A stretch of 64,000 bases of DNA from Bacillota bacterium (GCA_023398495.1 JAEWSG010000118.1:16581-80580); one strand, 5' to 3'; counted from the stretch's first letter, positions 17,275 through 26,929 are shown. A program made the numbers and translations. Notes: generated by a model from the letters alone, not told the origin.

Positions 17275-17416
17275 ATATTGTATCAAAATCGTAGTTTTAA
17301 TATGTCTAATAACTAACTTTTTGATACAATTTAGCGATAATCGAATTCCGCTAAATTGTTTGACTAACGCTAAAAAGTATAGGACTTCCGCTAAATGGTG
17401 CAACCATTAGCTAATA

Positions 17417-17941
17417 TTAATCTAACTCATCTTCCAGCTCTTCAATAGTAGGTAAACTGCTCTTTAACTCCTCTGGAATTTCCTGCAACAACTTATACTC
17501 ACTTACACCAATTGGCTTAGTCATATCCTTTAATGCGTACTCCGCAACCAACTTATTCTTTTCCTTACATAAAATTATTCCAATGGATGGATTGTCATGC
17601 TCAGTCTTTAGTTTGTCATCTACAGCAGACAAGTAAAAATTCAGCTTACCTGCATATTCTGGTTTAAATTTTCCCGTTTTTAGTTCTATGACAACATAGC
17701 ATCTCAGCTTGGTATGATAGAATAGCAAATCAATATAATAATCTTCATCCCCTATTTCCAAATGGTACTGGTTACCTATAAAAGCAAAACCAGTACCAAG
17801 TTCTAAAAGAAATTTAGTAATCTTTTGCACCAACTGCTTTTCTATATCCCGTTCGTTTAAGCCATCTTTTAATGCAATAAAATCAAATATATATGGATCT
17901 TTTAGCGTTTCATTGGCCAAATCACTTTGTACTGCAGGCAT
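17417..17941 (-). CDS. DUF1016 (YhcG-type) nuclease, C-terminal fragment
   Basis: 174 residues matching the catalytic half of YhcG/DUF1016 proteins, a PD-(D/E)XK nuclease family: QSDLANETLKDPYIFDF, GDEDYYIDLLFYH (the active Asp) and VVIELKTGKF (the E-x-K core), then ADDKLKTEHDNPSIGIILC-like text. It is in the same frame as the upstream fragment and separated from it only by a TAA and two codons, where an intact homologue would read on (NF-x-SLMPAVQSDLA). No ribosome site precedes this ATG, so it is probably silent unless the stop is read through. Confidence 0.8.
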   Translation of the reverse strand: MPAVQSDLANETLKDPYIFDFIALKDGLNERDIEKQLVQKITKFLLELGTGFAFIGNQYHLEIGDEDYYIDLLFYHTKLRCYVVIELKTGKFKPEYAGKLNFYLSAVDDKLKTEHDNPSIGIILCKEKNKLVAEYALKDMTKPIGVSEYKLLQEIPEELKSSLPTIEELEDELD

Positions 17942-17947
17942 AAGAGA

Positions 17948-18427
17948 TTAAAAGTTAGTTAATTTATCCGCTAATACCTGTCTGGCATAAAGATTTGTTT
18001 CAATTTGCATAGCTAAGACATTCCTCGACCAACCATTTTCAATAGTTTTCTCAATGTACCATCTTCTCTCCTCTAAGCTTTTTACCCTCTCAAGAATGAT
18101 AAGATTATGTGACCACGGAATTTGTGCAACCACCTGTTGCACAAATTCTTCGTCAATATATTCTTCAGCCATCGTACGCATATATTTCAAGTTACGAGCC
18201 GAAAACCCTTTTAAATCCGGAAATTCAGAAGAAATATCTTTTGCCAGTCGGTCGATCACTTTACTCCCCCATCCTTCCTGCCTTTGGTGATTAATGATAA
18301 TCCGTCCTATATTCCAATAAAGCAAAATCAGTTCCTTGTTAACTGCAAGAATGGCCCTATGTTGTCCTACTCTAATTTCAGACTTTATTGCTAGTAATAT
18401 TTTTGAATAGTCTTGTAACTCATTCAT
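17948..18427 (-). CDS. DUF1016 (YhcG-type) nuclease, N-terminal fragment ended by a nonsense codon
   Basis: 159 residues matching the N-terminal DNA-recognition part of YhcG proteins: ELILLYWNIGRIIINHQ, GWGSKVIDRLAKDI, FSARNLKYMRTMAEEY and a VVAQIPWSHNLIILERV motif. Family length is near 340, and this frame stops at TNF with TAA at 17948-17950, directly before the in-frame nuclease half. A single change from GAA or CAA to TAA explains the split. Such proteins occur in defence or mobile islands. It lies just downstream of the TOTE gene on the same strand, 67 bases away. Confidence 0.82.
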   Translation of the reverse strand: MNELQDYSKILLAIKSEIRVGQHRAILAVNKELILLYWNIGRIIINHQRQEGWGSKVIDRLAKDISSEFPDLKGFSARNLKYMRTMAEEYIDEEFVQQVVAQIPWSHNLIILERVKSLEERRWYIEKTIENGWSRNVLAMQIETNLYARQVLADKLTNF

Positions 18428-18494
18428 ATTTTTCTCCTAATTATTCATTTTTCGCTTAAATAATGCCATTTATCTTATAAAACATTAAATAACT

Positions 18495-21443
18495 TTATCC
18501 TTCTATATTTTTAATCAATTCATTTGCAATATTATAGCTCTCTAACCTCATAATACTTTCTTCAGCACTTCCAAAACTCATTAGATTTATGCTTCCATAC
18601 CAAACAATCTTTTGATCCATAACTGCAAACTTTTGATGAATATTGGGCTTATAAACCAGAATTATTCCAGCAGCTTTAAGAATTTCCAATGTTTCTCGCA
18701 AAGCAGTAATATCTTTACTTTGAAAGTCTTCAATCGGTCTAGTCACTATGATAACCTTTATCTTATTACTAAGGACAGTTTCAAGGACTTTCAACATTTG
18801 CAAGCTTCTCTTCTTTGTTACAAATGGACTTACAATAATAATTTCTCTCTCAGCACTCTCAATATCATTTGTATAAACTGGCAAAAAGTTGCTTTTATCA
18901 AATATAACATTTATTAAATCTGTCCTATCTATATCACCCTTTGCCTTATATCCAATTGAGGCATATCCTGTGAGTCTTTTGTTATACATCTTCTCAAACA
19001 TCCTCACATGAATATCTACATAATCATAAATTTGGACTTCATTTTTCCCTTCAAATAGTCTATGGAGTCTTCCAGCATATTGTTGCAGAGTACCTTTCCA
19101 TGATATCGGCATAGCTAAGAACAAGGTATCTAATCGTGGTTCATCAAAACCCTCTCCAATATATCTACCAGTAGCTACAAGAGTTAGATTCTTTTCAATA
19201 GGAGTTTCTGCTATTCTTTTCATTACTTCCCTGGTTTCTTTAGTTCCCATACCACCTGTAAGAGTAATTACATCTGAAATATGTTTACTCAAATTTTTAG
19301 AAAGCCATTCAACATGAGCTGTCCTTTCAGTCAACACAACACAGTTTCTCCCCATTTTATGGCTTTTAATGACGTCTTCCAAAATTTGATTATTACGCAT
19401 TTCATTTGTAACAATTTCAGCATATAACTCATTTATAGAAACATCCCTTTCATCTTTATCCAATGGGACACGAAGAGAAGTAAATCTTGGGATAATATAA
19501 TGCTCGAAAGGTCTTTTCTCTGCTTGCTTTTTTGCATCATCTCTATATCTGATTGGACCACACTGCATAAATATAATAGGGTGATGCCCATCTTTTCTGG
19601 TAGGTGTTGCAGTTAATCCATATACATATTTTGCATTAGCACTTTTAAGTACCTTTTCAAAGCTAAAAGCCGAAACATGATGGCACTCATCAACAATAAT
19701 CATGCCATAGTTCTTAATACAATCCTTAACTTCCCCCATTCTATTCAAAGATTGCATAACTGCTATATCAATAACGCCACTAAGGTCGTCTTTTCCTGCT
19801 CCTAATTGTCCTATAATACTTTTAGTTTTCTTTCTGCCTTTCTTTATTCCCTCAATTGAATCAGGCAAACATTCATTTATTGTGAGGAATTCCATTAGTC
19901 TATTTTTCCATTGAGAAACCAAACTTATCTTATCAACTAGAATTAATGTATTTACTTTTCTTTCCGCTAACAATTTTATCGCTACTACTGTTTTGCCAAA
20001 GGCTGTTGTTCCACAGAGTATACCATTTTCATACTCTAGGAGCTTTTCAATTGCTTTTGGCTGTTCATCTCGCAGGGTTCCGTTAAATTCAATATCAATG
20101 CTTTTTCCGTTATTGGATTCATCAGCAAAATCTACATTTACCTTAAATTTATTTATAAGTGCTTTCAAATCATTCTCGCAACCTCTAGGCAAACATAGAT
20201 ATTCTGTTGTTTCCTCAGAACATGAAATAATCATTGGCTTATTCCTGGTTGGCAAACGCATGGCTTGGGCTTTATAGAACTCAGGATTCTTAAATGCAGC
20301 CAATCTTTTTAAATGATTTAATGCTCTTTGCGAAATTCCTGATTTTTCAATATACAGCATGTTTGCTTTGGTTATATGAATTGTATCTGGATAATCATTA
20401 TTAGATAATTCGACCCTGCTTACTTCCCACGGTTTTTGTGCCTCTTCATCATCCTTTTTAAGTGTACCAAGTTCATTACCGCTGCATAGTTTACAAGTAT
20501 ATGTATCAACTTCATCCTCAGAAAGCGTTTTGATAGAACATAAGAAAGCCCACTGGTCATCAATTGCTACAAAATTTTCATCGATGAAAACACTATTTTT
20601 ATCATTCCTTGCTGCCTTTTGAAAAGGCAAAGCGATAAGATTTCCCAAACCACCTTTTGGCATTGTATCTTGATTTGGAAAAAGCCTATCATATGATTTA
20701 AATGGAATTTCGTGTCTTTTTGTCATACAATGAGTAATTAATGCGCTCCCAAACTTTCTTGCCTGCATAGCCGATAAAGGATGTTTGAAGAAAAACCATG
20801 CATGAGCTCCATTTCCCGAACGTGAACGTTCAACAGCTAAAGGAATATTAAACTCCACACATACTTCCCTTAGAACCGTAATTTCCTTTTGCCACTCACC
20901 TTTATCAAAATCAATGGCAAGAAACCAACAGGTTTCATCTTGGCAAAGTGGATAGATTCCAGCAACAAAAGAATTACCTTTACTATCAATTCCCCTCAAA
21001 TGCATATCAATTACTTTCTCATTCAATGGTGCATATTCTTTGTGAGTACAATCGTTACAATTTCCTTTTGGCTTCCTGCAAACACCTTGCCTCCATTCGT
21101 TTATGCAAAAAGGCGAATATCCTGCTGTACCCTTCTTTGGACTTACCCATCTTTTTGCATAGACATCATCTCTTCCTTTAAACAATGACATATAAAGTTC
21201 TATTTTTTCATGGGGTTTTGACTTATTATTAACTTCTGAGTTAGGAAGATTGTCAACTGGCTCCTCCTCCGATAAATTTTGAATGCTAGACTCCAGTAAA
21301 ACTTCTTGATTCAAAACCACATCACAATTAGTCTGACATTCATTAATTCCAAACTGAGTTTTCAGGCTTTTGATTTCATCTTTTAAATTGTTATTCTCTA
21401 TCAATAAAGATTGATACTTTTCAAACAATTCTTTGTAATTCAT
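18495..21443 (-). CDS. TOTE-type primase-helicase-PLD nuclease protein
   Basis: 982 residues in four parts. A coiled coil (about 1-35); a four-Cys cluster (C113, C122, C129, C132); an archaeo-eukaryotic primase-like domain with DFD at 178-180 and SRSGNGAH at 207-214; a superfamily-2 helicase with GTTAFGKT near 490, DECHH, LTATPTR, a GEGFDEPRLD segment and QYAGRLHR; and a C-terminal phospholipase-D-type nuclease domain with HQKFAVMD and GSINLMS. This order is that of proteins annotated as TOTE conflict system primase-helicases. They are thought to act on invading nucleic acid or as part of a selfish element. The gene starts 11 bases after a serine recombinase and is likely co-transcribed with it. 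Confidence 0.88.
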   Translation of the reverse strand: MNYKELFEKYQSLLIENNNLKDEIKSLKTQFGINECQTNCDVVLNQEVLLESSIQNLSEEEPVDNLPNSEVNNKSKPHEKIELYMSLFKGRDDVYAKRWVSPKKGTAGYSPFCINEWRQGVCRKPKGNCNDCTHKEYAPLNEKVIDMHLRGIDSKGNSFVAGIYPLCQDETCWFLAIDFDKGEWQKEITVLREVCVEFNIPLAVERSRSGNGAHAWFFFKHPLSAMQARKFGSALITHCMTKRHEIPFKSYDRLFPNQDTMPKGGLGNLIALPFQKAARNDKNSVFIDENFVAIDDQWAFLCSIKTLSEDEVDTYTCKLCSGNELGTLKKDDEEAQKPWEVSRVELSNNDYPDTIHITKANMLYIEKSGISQRALNHLKRLAAFKNPEFYKAQAMRLPTRNKPMIISCSEETTEYLCLPRGCENDLKALINKFKVNVDFADESNNGKSIDIEFNGTLRDEQPKAIEKLLEYENGILCGTTAFGKTVVAIKLLAERKVNTLILVDKISLVSQWKNRLMEFLTINECLPDSIEGIKKGRKKTKSIIGQLGAGKDDLSGVIDIAVMQSLNRMGEVKDCIKNYGMIIVDECHHVSAFSFEKVLKSANAKYVYGLTATPTRKDGHHPIIFMQCGPIRYRDDAKKQAEKRPFEHYIIPRFTSLRVPLDKDERDVSINELYAEIVTNEMRNNQILEDVIKSHKMGRNCVVLTERTAHVEWLSKNLSKHISDVITLTGGMGTKETREVMKRIAETPIEKNLTLVATGRYIGEGFDEPRLDTLFLAMPISWKGTLQQYAGRLHRLFEGKNEVQIYDYVDIHVRMFEKMYNKRLTGYASIGYKAKGDIDRTDLINVIFDKSNFLPVYTNDIESAEREIIIVSPFVTKKRSLQMLKVLETVLSNKIKVIIVTRPIEDFQSKDITALRETLEILKAAGIILVYKPNIHQKFAVMDQKIVWYGSINLMSFGSAEESIMRLESYNIANELIKNIEG

Positions 21444-21453
21444 AAAAACATCC

Positions 21454-22365
21454 TTATTTTACAAATCTTCTCCGTTTCTTTTCCTCTTGCACTTTTTCAA
21501 AATCATTCTTTGATATAATTGCTTCATGACAATTTGAAATATAGTACTTAGCCTTTTGTCCTAAATTAAAAATTTGCTTACCATTTAAATAATCTTCTAC
21601 ATAAGTCTTCTGGAGCAAAACATTTCCAGTATATTTTTCATTTGAAAGCATTTTATTAATCGTTTCTGCACTCCATTTGTAACTATCTCTTGGTGTTTTT
21701 ACTCCGCTTTCCTCTAACCAATATGCCAATTGTCGAAGACTTTTCCCTTCAAGATAAAATTGAAATATCTTTTTAATTATTTCTGCTTCGTTTAATTCAA
21801 TTCTTAATTTTCCAGATGTATCTTGGCGATATCCAAAACAAATACGGTTTGAATATTTCGAATTAATACTTCCAAAACTACGTTCAATCCCCCACTTGAT
21901 GTCAAAGCTTTTCTGCTCGCTTTCATTCTGATAAAGTGCCGCATATATTGTAATCATCAGTGCAGATTGTTTACAGAATGAATTCAGCTTCTCAATTTCA
22001 AAAATCACGTTTACACCAAGCGTCTTCAGCTCATTTAGTGCATTTATTGTATCTAATGTATTTCTTCCAAACCTGCTGATGGATTTTACAAGAATAATAT
22101 CAATTTTTCTCTCATGACAGTCTGAAATCATTAGTTCAAACTGTTCTCTTGCTTTTCTACTTCTCTCGGAAACTTTGTCAGAATATATCCCCACAAACTT
22201 CCATAACGGATTCTTACTGATTTCAGCCTTATAATAGTCCTCTTGAGCTTTCAAGCTAAACATCTGTTCTTCATGTTTAGTACTTACTCGACAATAAGCA
22301 GCAACCCGCTTAATAAGCGATTCTTTTTTATAGATAAAATTTAAGTCACCTTTTACAGATCTCAT
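21454..22365 (-). CDS. Serine recombinase (resolvase/invertase family), short form
   Basis: 303 residues. The N-terminal resolvase domain has VAAYCRVST with catalytic Ser28, then SISRFGRNTLDTI and a recombinase domain (GYRQDTSGKLRI...EAEIIKKIFQFYLEGKSLRQLA..L, SAETINKMLSNEKYTGNVLLQKTY). It ends EKKRRRFVK and lacks the zinc ribbon and coiled coil of full-length large serine integrases (450 or more residues). ATGA overlap with the upstream 109-residue recombinase-domain gene shows coupled translation. It likely moves the TOTE element or is now part of its function. Confidence 0.9.
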   Translation of the reverse strand: MRSVKGDLNFIYKKESLIKRVAAYCRVSTKHEEQMFSLKAQEDYYKAEISKNPLWKFVGIYSDKVSERSRKAREQFELMISDCHERKIDIILVKSISRFGRNTLDTINALNELKTLGVNVIFEIEKLNSFCKQSALMITIYAALYQNESEQKSFDIKWGIERSFGSINSKYSNRICFGYRQDTSGKLRIELNEAEIIKKIFQFYLEGKSLRQLAYWLEESGVKTPRDSYKWSAETINKMLSNEKYTGNVLLQKTYVEDYLNGKQIFNLGQKAKYYISNCHEAIISKNDFEKVQEEKKRRRFVK

Positions 22366-22691
22366 TTTGCCTTTCTTTGTCTAACCTCTTGAACTCTCTC
22401 AAATAACTCTTTATCTATTATCTGTGGGTAATCATCATCTCCAACATAACGCTCGTATGATAGAATTTTTGCAATCGCTTGCTTTCCCCATTTTGCATTA
22501 TTATATGGTGAAGGTGGTGAAGGTATATTACATAATTCTAATTTGGTTGATATTGCTTGCATACTATATCCATCAGCATAAAGTTCAAAAAGTAATTTAA
22601 CAGCTAATGCCTGTGCCTGATTTATCTCAAAAAGGTTGAAAACATTTCTGTTGTATCCAAAAACCATTCTTTTTTGTGCCTTTTCGTTCAT
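22362..22691 (-). CDS. Stand-alone recombinase-domain protein
   Basis: 109 residues corresponding only to the DNA-binding recombinase domain: VFGYNRN, AQALAVKLLFELYADGYSMQAISTKLE, KWGKQAIAKILSYERYVGDDDYPQIIDKELFERVQ. There is no resolvase catalytic domain. It overlaps the serine recombinase start by four bases (ATGA). It could be a targeting partner for the catalytic protein downstream, which itself is short. The gene begins about 100 bases from tRNA-Gln, the likely integration-site region. Confidence 0.82.
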   Translation of the reverse strand: MNEKAQKRMVFGYNRNVFNLFEINQAQALAVKLLFELYADGYSMQAISTKLELCNIPSPPSPYNNAKWGKQAIAKILSYERYVGDDDYPQIIDKELFERVQEVRQRKAK

Positions 22692-22747
22692 ACTTTCAAC
22701 TCCTTTGTTAATATAATTATTGCATAAAATCAGGCAAAAATAAAGAA

Positions 22748-22782
22748 CAGATTAATGCGAGTAAATTTCTCACATTAATCTG
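22748..22782 (-). terminator. Terminator of tRNA-Gln
   Basis: CAGATTAATG pairs with CATTAATCTG, extended inward by GAG/CTC; minus-strand text after it is TTCTTTATTTTT. It lies 12 bases past the tRNA CCA end. Confidence 0.8.
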
Positions 22783-22793
22783 TCCACTTATCT

Positions 22794-22867
22794 TGGCTGC
22801 GGGAGAAGGATTTGAACCCTCACAAAATGATCCAGAGACATTTGTGCTACCATTACACTATCCCGCA
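22794..22867 (-). tRNA. tRNA-Gln (anticodon CUG), CCA encoded
   Basis: The 74-base cloverleaf folds with acceptor TGCGGGA/TCCCGCA, D arm GTGT/GCAC, T arm GAGGG/CCTTC with TTCAAAT loop, and encoded CCA. The anticodon loop CTCTGGA gives CUG. The U1-A72 first pair and G73 are glutamine identity elements. The anticodon stem has a T-T mismatch at its last pair. Recombinase genes start just downstream, so this tRNA is a candidate integration site, though I found no duplicated tRNA end. Confidence 0.9.
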
Positions 22868-22935
22868 ATGTTCAAGCAAAAAGAATTATAACATAGATAA
22901 AAAAATAATGCAACGTCAATTTTCATAATTCTTCT

Positions 22936-22972
22936 AAAAATAAGGATGGCAATAATCGCCATCCTTATTTTT
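22936..22972 (-). terminator. Terminator of the cohesin-SLH gene
   Basis: A 15-base perfect inverted repeat (AAAAATAAGGATGGC with GCCATCCTTATTTTT) around a seven-base loop just past the stop at 22982. The A/T ends make it bidirectional, so it also shields the tRNA. Confidence 0.9.
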
Positions 22973-22981
22973 AAGTATACC

Positions 22982-24823
22982 TTATTTGTTGTAAACCTTG
23001 TAAACTATTGCAGCCAACTCCGCTCTTGAAGCATTTCCTTTTGGATTTATGATATTATTGCTTCCAACAACTATTCCCTCTTTAACCAAAGTAGCTACTC
23101 CTGTCACTGCATAAGATGCAACTTGACCTTTATCGGTGTACTTAGCAATTACATCAGCTGTACCCTCAGAAGATATCTTTCCTGATACAAGAAGAGCTCT
23201 GCTTATAAGTACCATCATATCCTGCCTTGTTATTTTGTCTTTTGGCTTGTAAAGATTATTTCCAACTCCGGTTGTAATTCCAAGCTTCTTAGCTATACCA
23301 ATCTGTTTGTAATAGTAAGCATCAGCTGGTATATCCTCAAAATTAGAATCTACTGTAGCATTCAGATCCAAAGCTTTAACCAAAAGCACCATAAAGTCTG
23401 CCCTTGTTATTGCTGCCTGCGGATTAAAGGTAGTTTCGGAAGTACCGTTTATAATTCCTTTTGATGCCAAAACTTCAATCTGGTTCTTAGCCCATGAGAA
23501 GGACTTTAAATCGGAAAAAGTCTTAGAAACATATGCAACAGCAAATCTGCCTAAGCGTGTAGTTGTGAATGTTACCATGCCTGTACTTTCGTTATATCTT
23601 CCGCTAGGAACAGTTAATGCGTTTCCTTTGCTATCAATCTGAAGAACAACAATGTGTTCTATAGTTTGCAATTCAGCTTCCGTAGGTTTATATGGAATAG
23701 CCACTTTTACAGGACTTTCAAGATTGATCCACTCTGTTTCAAGGCCATCAACTTTCAAGCCTACCTTAACCATTGGCCTGTCTACAATCTTTCCCTTTAT
23801 ATCAGCAGCCAAATCAGAATAGTCATCTCTTCCTACTGAAACTTCTACCTTGGAAGCCTTTTGAACTTTAGAAGACAATTCACTGGTATTTAGCATATTT
23901 GAAGGCAAAGTTAAAATTGCATATGCAGTATTCATGTTAATCTTGTGTGATAAAACACCCGACATCAACGCTTGTTTAGGAAACTCTTGCGTATAAGCGG
24001 TAGCTCCTTTAACCCCACCTACAGGCAAAGTTGCTGTTTTTATGCCCTGAGAATCCGGAATCACTTCTTGTAAAGCAGTTTCCAGTTCTTTCTGCTCAAA
24101 TTTGTAAGTTACTTTACCATTGTTATTGCTTACAACAGTGGAGCTTATCTCTCCAGGTTTTCCTTCATGTGAGGGGCTAGGAGTAACTACAATAGGTCCT
24201 GTAACCACTATAGGGGTAGGAGTAGCTATTGATCCCACCTTATTAATATCCGGTGGATTAATTATTGAATAACCAGATGTTAGCTTATTTCCGTTCCAAT
24301 CTGCTACAAACACACCTGATACTGAAGTTGGCATTGTTGATGTTTCAGCAAATTTTATAGATGTTTCTTCCTTTTTCAAAACCTTAAATCCAACTATGGC
24401 AACTGTCCCTGATGTTTCAGCCGTTCCACTTGCCTTATAATCTTCCAAACTAGTATAAGTCTTACCAAAATTCAAAACACCTTGTGATATGTTGTTTGAT
24501 GCAATCGGTAAAACTCCATATGTAGAATCGTTTAATATTGTACCACTCTTAGGGATCGTGCTGTTGGTAAAAGCAGCACCAGTATCAGGATTAACAGCCT
24601 CTAAAACAGTTGGGTCATATTTAATATTGACCTGATACCCGGCAAAACCACTAATATTGTCAACTAAAACGGTTGCTTTGATAATATCTCCGACTTCTGC
24701 AGAAGTCTTGTCCAATTCAATCTTGATACTAGACGTTGAATCAGCAAATACATGACTTGTAAATAAACTTGTAAATACAAACAGCACTGCAAGTACTACA
24801 GACAACCTACTTTTTGCTTTCAT
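22982..24823 (-). CDS. Cell-surface anchoring protein: cohesin plus three SLH domains
   Basis: 613 residues. Signal peptide (1-27); a cohesin domain about 32-190 with type-II-like text (DKTSAEVGDIIKATVLVDN, FAGYQVNIKYDPTVLEAV); a Pro/Thr linker with TPTPIVV; a beta-rich region of unknown family (240-430); and three S-layer homology repeats with ITRAD, ITRQD and ASRAE motifs. SLH repeats bind pyruvylated cell-wall polymer and the cohesin binds a dockerin, so this protein should tether a scaffoldin or a single dockerin enzyme to the cell wall, like SdbA or OlpA of C. thermocellum. Ribosome site AAAGGGGG. It is monocistronic and lies next to the SigI/RsgI pair. Confidence 0.9.
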   Translation of the reverse strand: MKAKSRLSVVLAVLFVFTSLFTSHVFADSTSSIKIELDKTSAEVGDIIKATVLVDNISGFAGYQVNIKYDPTVLEAVNPDTGAAFTNSTIPKSGTILNDSTYGVLPIASNNISQGVLNFGKTYTSLEDYKASGTAETSGTVAIVGFKVLKKEETSIKFAETSTMPTSVSGVFVADWNGNKLTSGYSIINPPDINKVGSIATPTPIVVTGPIVVTPSPSHEGKPGEISSTVVSNNNGKVTYKFEQKELETALQEVIPDSQGIKTATLPVGGVKGATAYTQEFPKQALMSGVLSHKINMNTAYAILTLPSNMLNTSELSSKVQKASKVEVSVGRDDYSDLAADIKGKIVDRPMVKVGLKVDGLETEWINLESPVKVAIPYKPTEAELQTIEHIVVLQIDSKGNALTVPSGRYNESTGMVTFTTTRLGRFAVAYVSKTFSDLKSFSWAKNQIEVLASKGIINGTSETTFNPQAAITRADFMVLLVKALDLNATVDSNFEDIPADAYYYKQIGIAKKLGITTGVGNNLYKPKDKITRQDMMVLISRALLVSGKISSEGTADVIAKYTDKGQVASYAVTGVATLVKEGIVVGSNNIINPKGNASRAELAAIVYKVYNK

Positions 24824-25117
24824 TTAAGAAAAGCCCCCTTTTATTAAAATTAATTTAAATAATAAATTTGTTAAAATTTACTCCCTAAATTAAGAACAAA
24901 TACCCCTTTTTATCTTGCAGATTTCATCAATTCACCTGTAATACTGGTAAAATTGGGGCAAAAAATTATGTAGCCAAACCAAATATTTGAACTACATATT
25001 TTTTGATATATTATATATAATTATACCATTCCTTGGGCTCAATGTAAATCCATGAAAATGGACTTCAAACAAAAATAAATTACAAACAAAAGAGTTAAAA
25101 CCTCCAATATTCTGGAA

Positions 25118-26929
25118 TCATTTGGAGTAAAGACACTTTTGTGGAACAACAGACCTCTCTGTTCTTGGGCTGCTCCATTCAAGCTTGACCTTACCAGCCA
25201 AGCTGTTATTATGGTACTCGAGTACTATTTTATATTTCTTGCCTGCCTCCAGAAAAATTCCGGCACTTTGGGTTACTTTCCCTTCACTTCCGTGCCATTT
25301 ATCCATAATCAGCTTACCATCAACCCAAAGCCTTGTTCCGTCATCCTGAGTAGCGTAGAATATATATTCTTCACTATAGACAGGTTGCACAAATCCTTTC
25401 CAGCGTATGCTGAATTTGCAATCCTGCTCCATGGATTTATCCGGTGATCCAACACCCCAGTCAAAATTGATATTAGAATCAATGCCTGTCAACTTAAGAT
25501 TTGTCAGATTCTCATTATCATAATATTCAAAATTGAGACCTGTACCATTCCCCATCCCAGCCTCGCCAGAAGAATTTACTTTAACAGGATACAAACGCTC
25601 TTCAGGTACAACTGTTTTTTTAGTACTTTTACTGCTCCACTCAAGTTTAACAATACCGTAACCGGTATTATTAAAGTACTCTAACTTAATATCATAAAGC
25701 TTTCCACTTTCTAAGGCTATAGTTCCCGTATCAGTGACATCCCAATCATTGATCCATTTGTCAATAATCAGTTTATTATCCACCCAAAGTCTTACACCAT
25801 TGTCACGAAGTACATGAAATGTATACTCCTCACTATATTCCGCTCTTATCTTTCCGGTCCAGCGTATACTGTAGGATTCATCATTTCTTATTTCAGGTAC
25901 AGGAGGATCTGTAGCCCAACTAAAATCAATAGTTCCATCCACACGTTCAAGCCTGGAATTTGTAAGGTCTATATTGTCAAAATACTCTCCTCTCAATCCT
26001 GTTCCCTGTGCATGTGCATTTAATCCACTCTCAGAAGCTGAAGTTTGTGTACTAGGAGTCAAAGTCTGATTTGAAGCTATCGGCGTAGAATTTACAGCGG
26101 GAATTTCAGGTGTTTGGTCTGCACTCAAATCAGGTTGATCTACTAACCCAGATTTTGGTGAAGTTGCTGGTTCTAACCCCGTGAATATAGTTATAAGATC
26201 TTTTATCTTTGCACTTTGCACCTCTCCAACCGTTATCTGACTTCCTCTCTTTTTCAACTGAGAATAAAGGACATATTTTCCCTGTGATAAGTTCTTTTCT
26301 ATAGCTCCAATCCTATCTTCAGGCTCTGCTTTTAAAGATATAATTTCCCAATCATCACCATATGTCTTGTTGAGTGTTCCCCTTAAAGCATCCAATATAT
26401 AGTCCAGACTATCCTCCATACCTGTCTTATCTTGCTTATATTCTTTATTGCGAGGATTTAAGGAACCAGAAATGAGAAAATACATTTTATCTTTGTCGGC
26501 AATTATACCTTTTTCTTTACAAATATCAATAACTTCGGCAATTGCATTTTTTACTTTAATTCCCTTAATATTCTTGCTTTTAAGTATCTCTTTTGCTTCA
26601 TCATTCAAGCTTTCAACCTTTAATACCTTCTGAGTTTCATCAATGGTAAATTCCATACCTGGGTTTATATCCAAACTCAAGTAAGCAAACTCCTTAGAAC
26701 CGAAGTTAATAAAATATAAGGCAGCTAATCCCAGAATCACGCACAAACACGCTGCAACGGCTGACAAATTCTTAATAAGATATCCATAATTTATAATGTC
26801 TTTCTTTGCAAACTCTATTTCCTTTCCAACAAACATTGTACTCTGCCTTTTTAACTTATAAAAAGCATTGTCAGGAGTTGCAACCAGTACGGTATTTTTG
26901 TCCATACTGAATATTATACCTGTATACAT
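25118..26929 (-). CDS. RsgI-like anti-sigma-I factor with two extracellular PA14 domains
   Basis: 603 residues. The cytoplasmic RsgI N-terminal domain (about 1-52) with GIIFSMDKNTVLVATPDNAFYKLK should bind SigI. A membrane helix follows near 55-75 (VAACLCVILGLAALYFI), then the conserved periplasmic segment starting AYLSLDINPGMEFTID, a Ser/Thr/Pro linker, and two PA14 domains (about 310-450 and 470-600), each with GLRGEYFDN or GLNFEYYDN and RLWVDNKLIIDKW-like text. PA14 domains often bind carbohydrate. In cellulosome-forming clostridia, RsgI proteins sense polysaccharide outside and release SigI. Encoded 14 bases after sigI, as usual. Confidence 0.93.
   Translation of the reverse strand: MYTGIIFSMDKNTVLVATPDNAFYKLKRQSTMFVGKEIEFAKKDIINYGYLIKNLSAVAACLCVILGLAALYFINFGSKEFAYLSLDINPGMEFTIDETQKVLKVESLNDEAKEILKSKNIKGIKVKNAIAEVIDICKEKGIIADKDKMYFLISGSLNPRNKEYKQDKTGMEDSLDYILDALRGTLNKTYGDDWEIISLKAEPEDRIGAIEKNLSQGKYVLYSQLKKRGSQITVGEVQSAKIKDLITIFTGLEPATSPKSGLVDQPDLSADQTPEIPAVNSTPIASNQTLTPSTQTSASESGLNAHAQGTGLRGEYFDNIDLTNSRLERVDGTIDFSWATDPPVPEIRNDESYSIRWTGKIRAEYSEEYTFHVLRDNGVRLWVDNKLIIDKWINDWDVTDTGTIALESGKLYDIKLEYFNNTGYGIVKLEWSSKSTKKTVVPEERLYPVKVNSSGEAGMGNGTGLNFEYYDNENLTNLKLTGIDSNINFDWGVGSPDKSMEQDCKFSIRWKGFVQPVYSEEYIFYATQDDGTRLWVDGKLIMDKWHGSEGKVTQSAGIFLEAGKKYKIVLEYHNNSLAGKVKLEWSSPRTERSVVPQKCLYSK

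Noticed and set aside
22794..22867. Duplicated tRNA-Gln 3' end as attachment site
   Set aside because: I looked for a second copy of the tRNA end in 15.4-22.8 kb and saw none, so att sites are not annotated.
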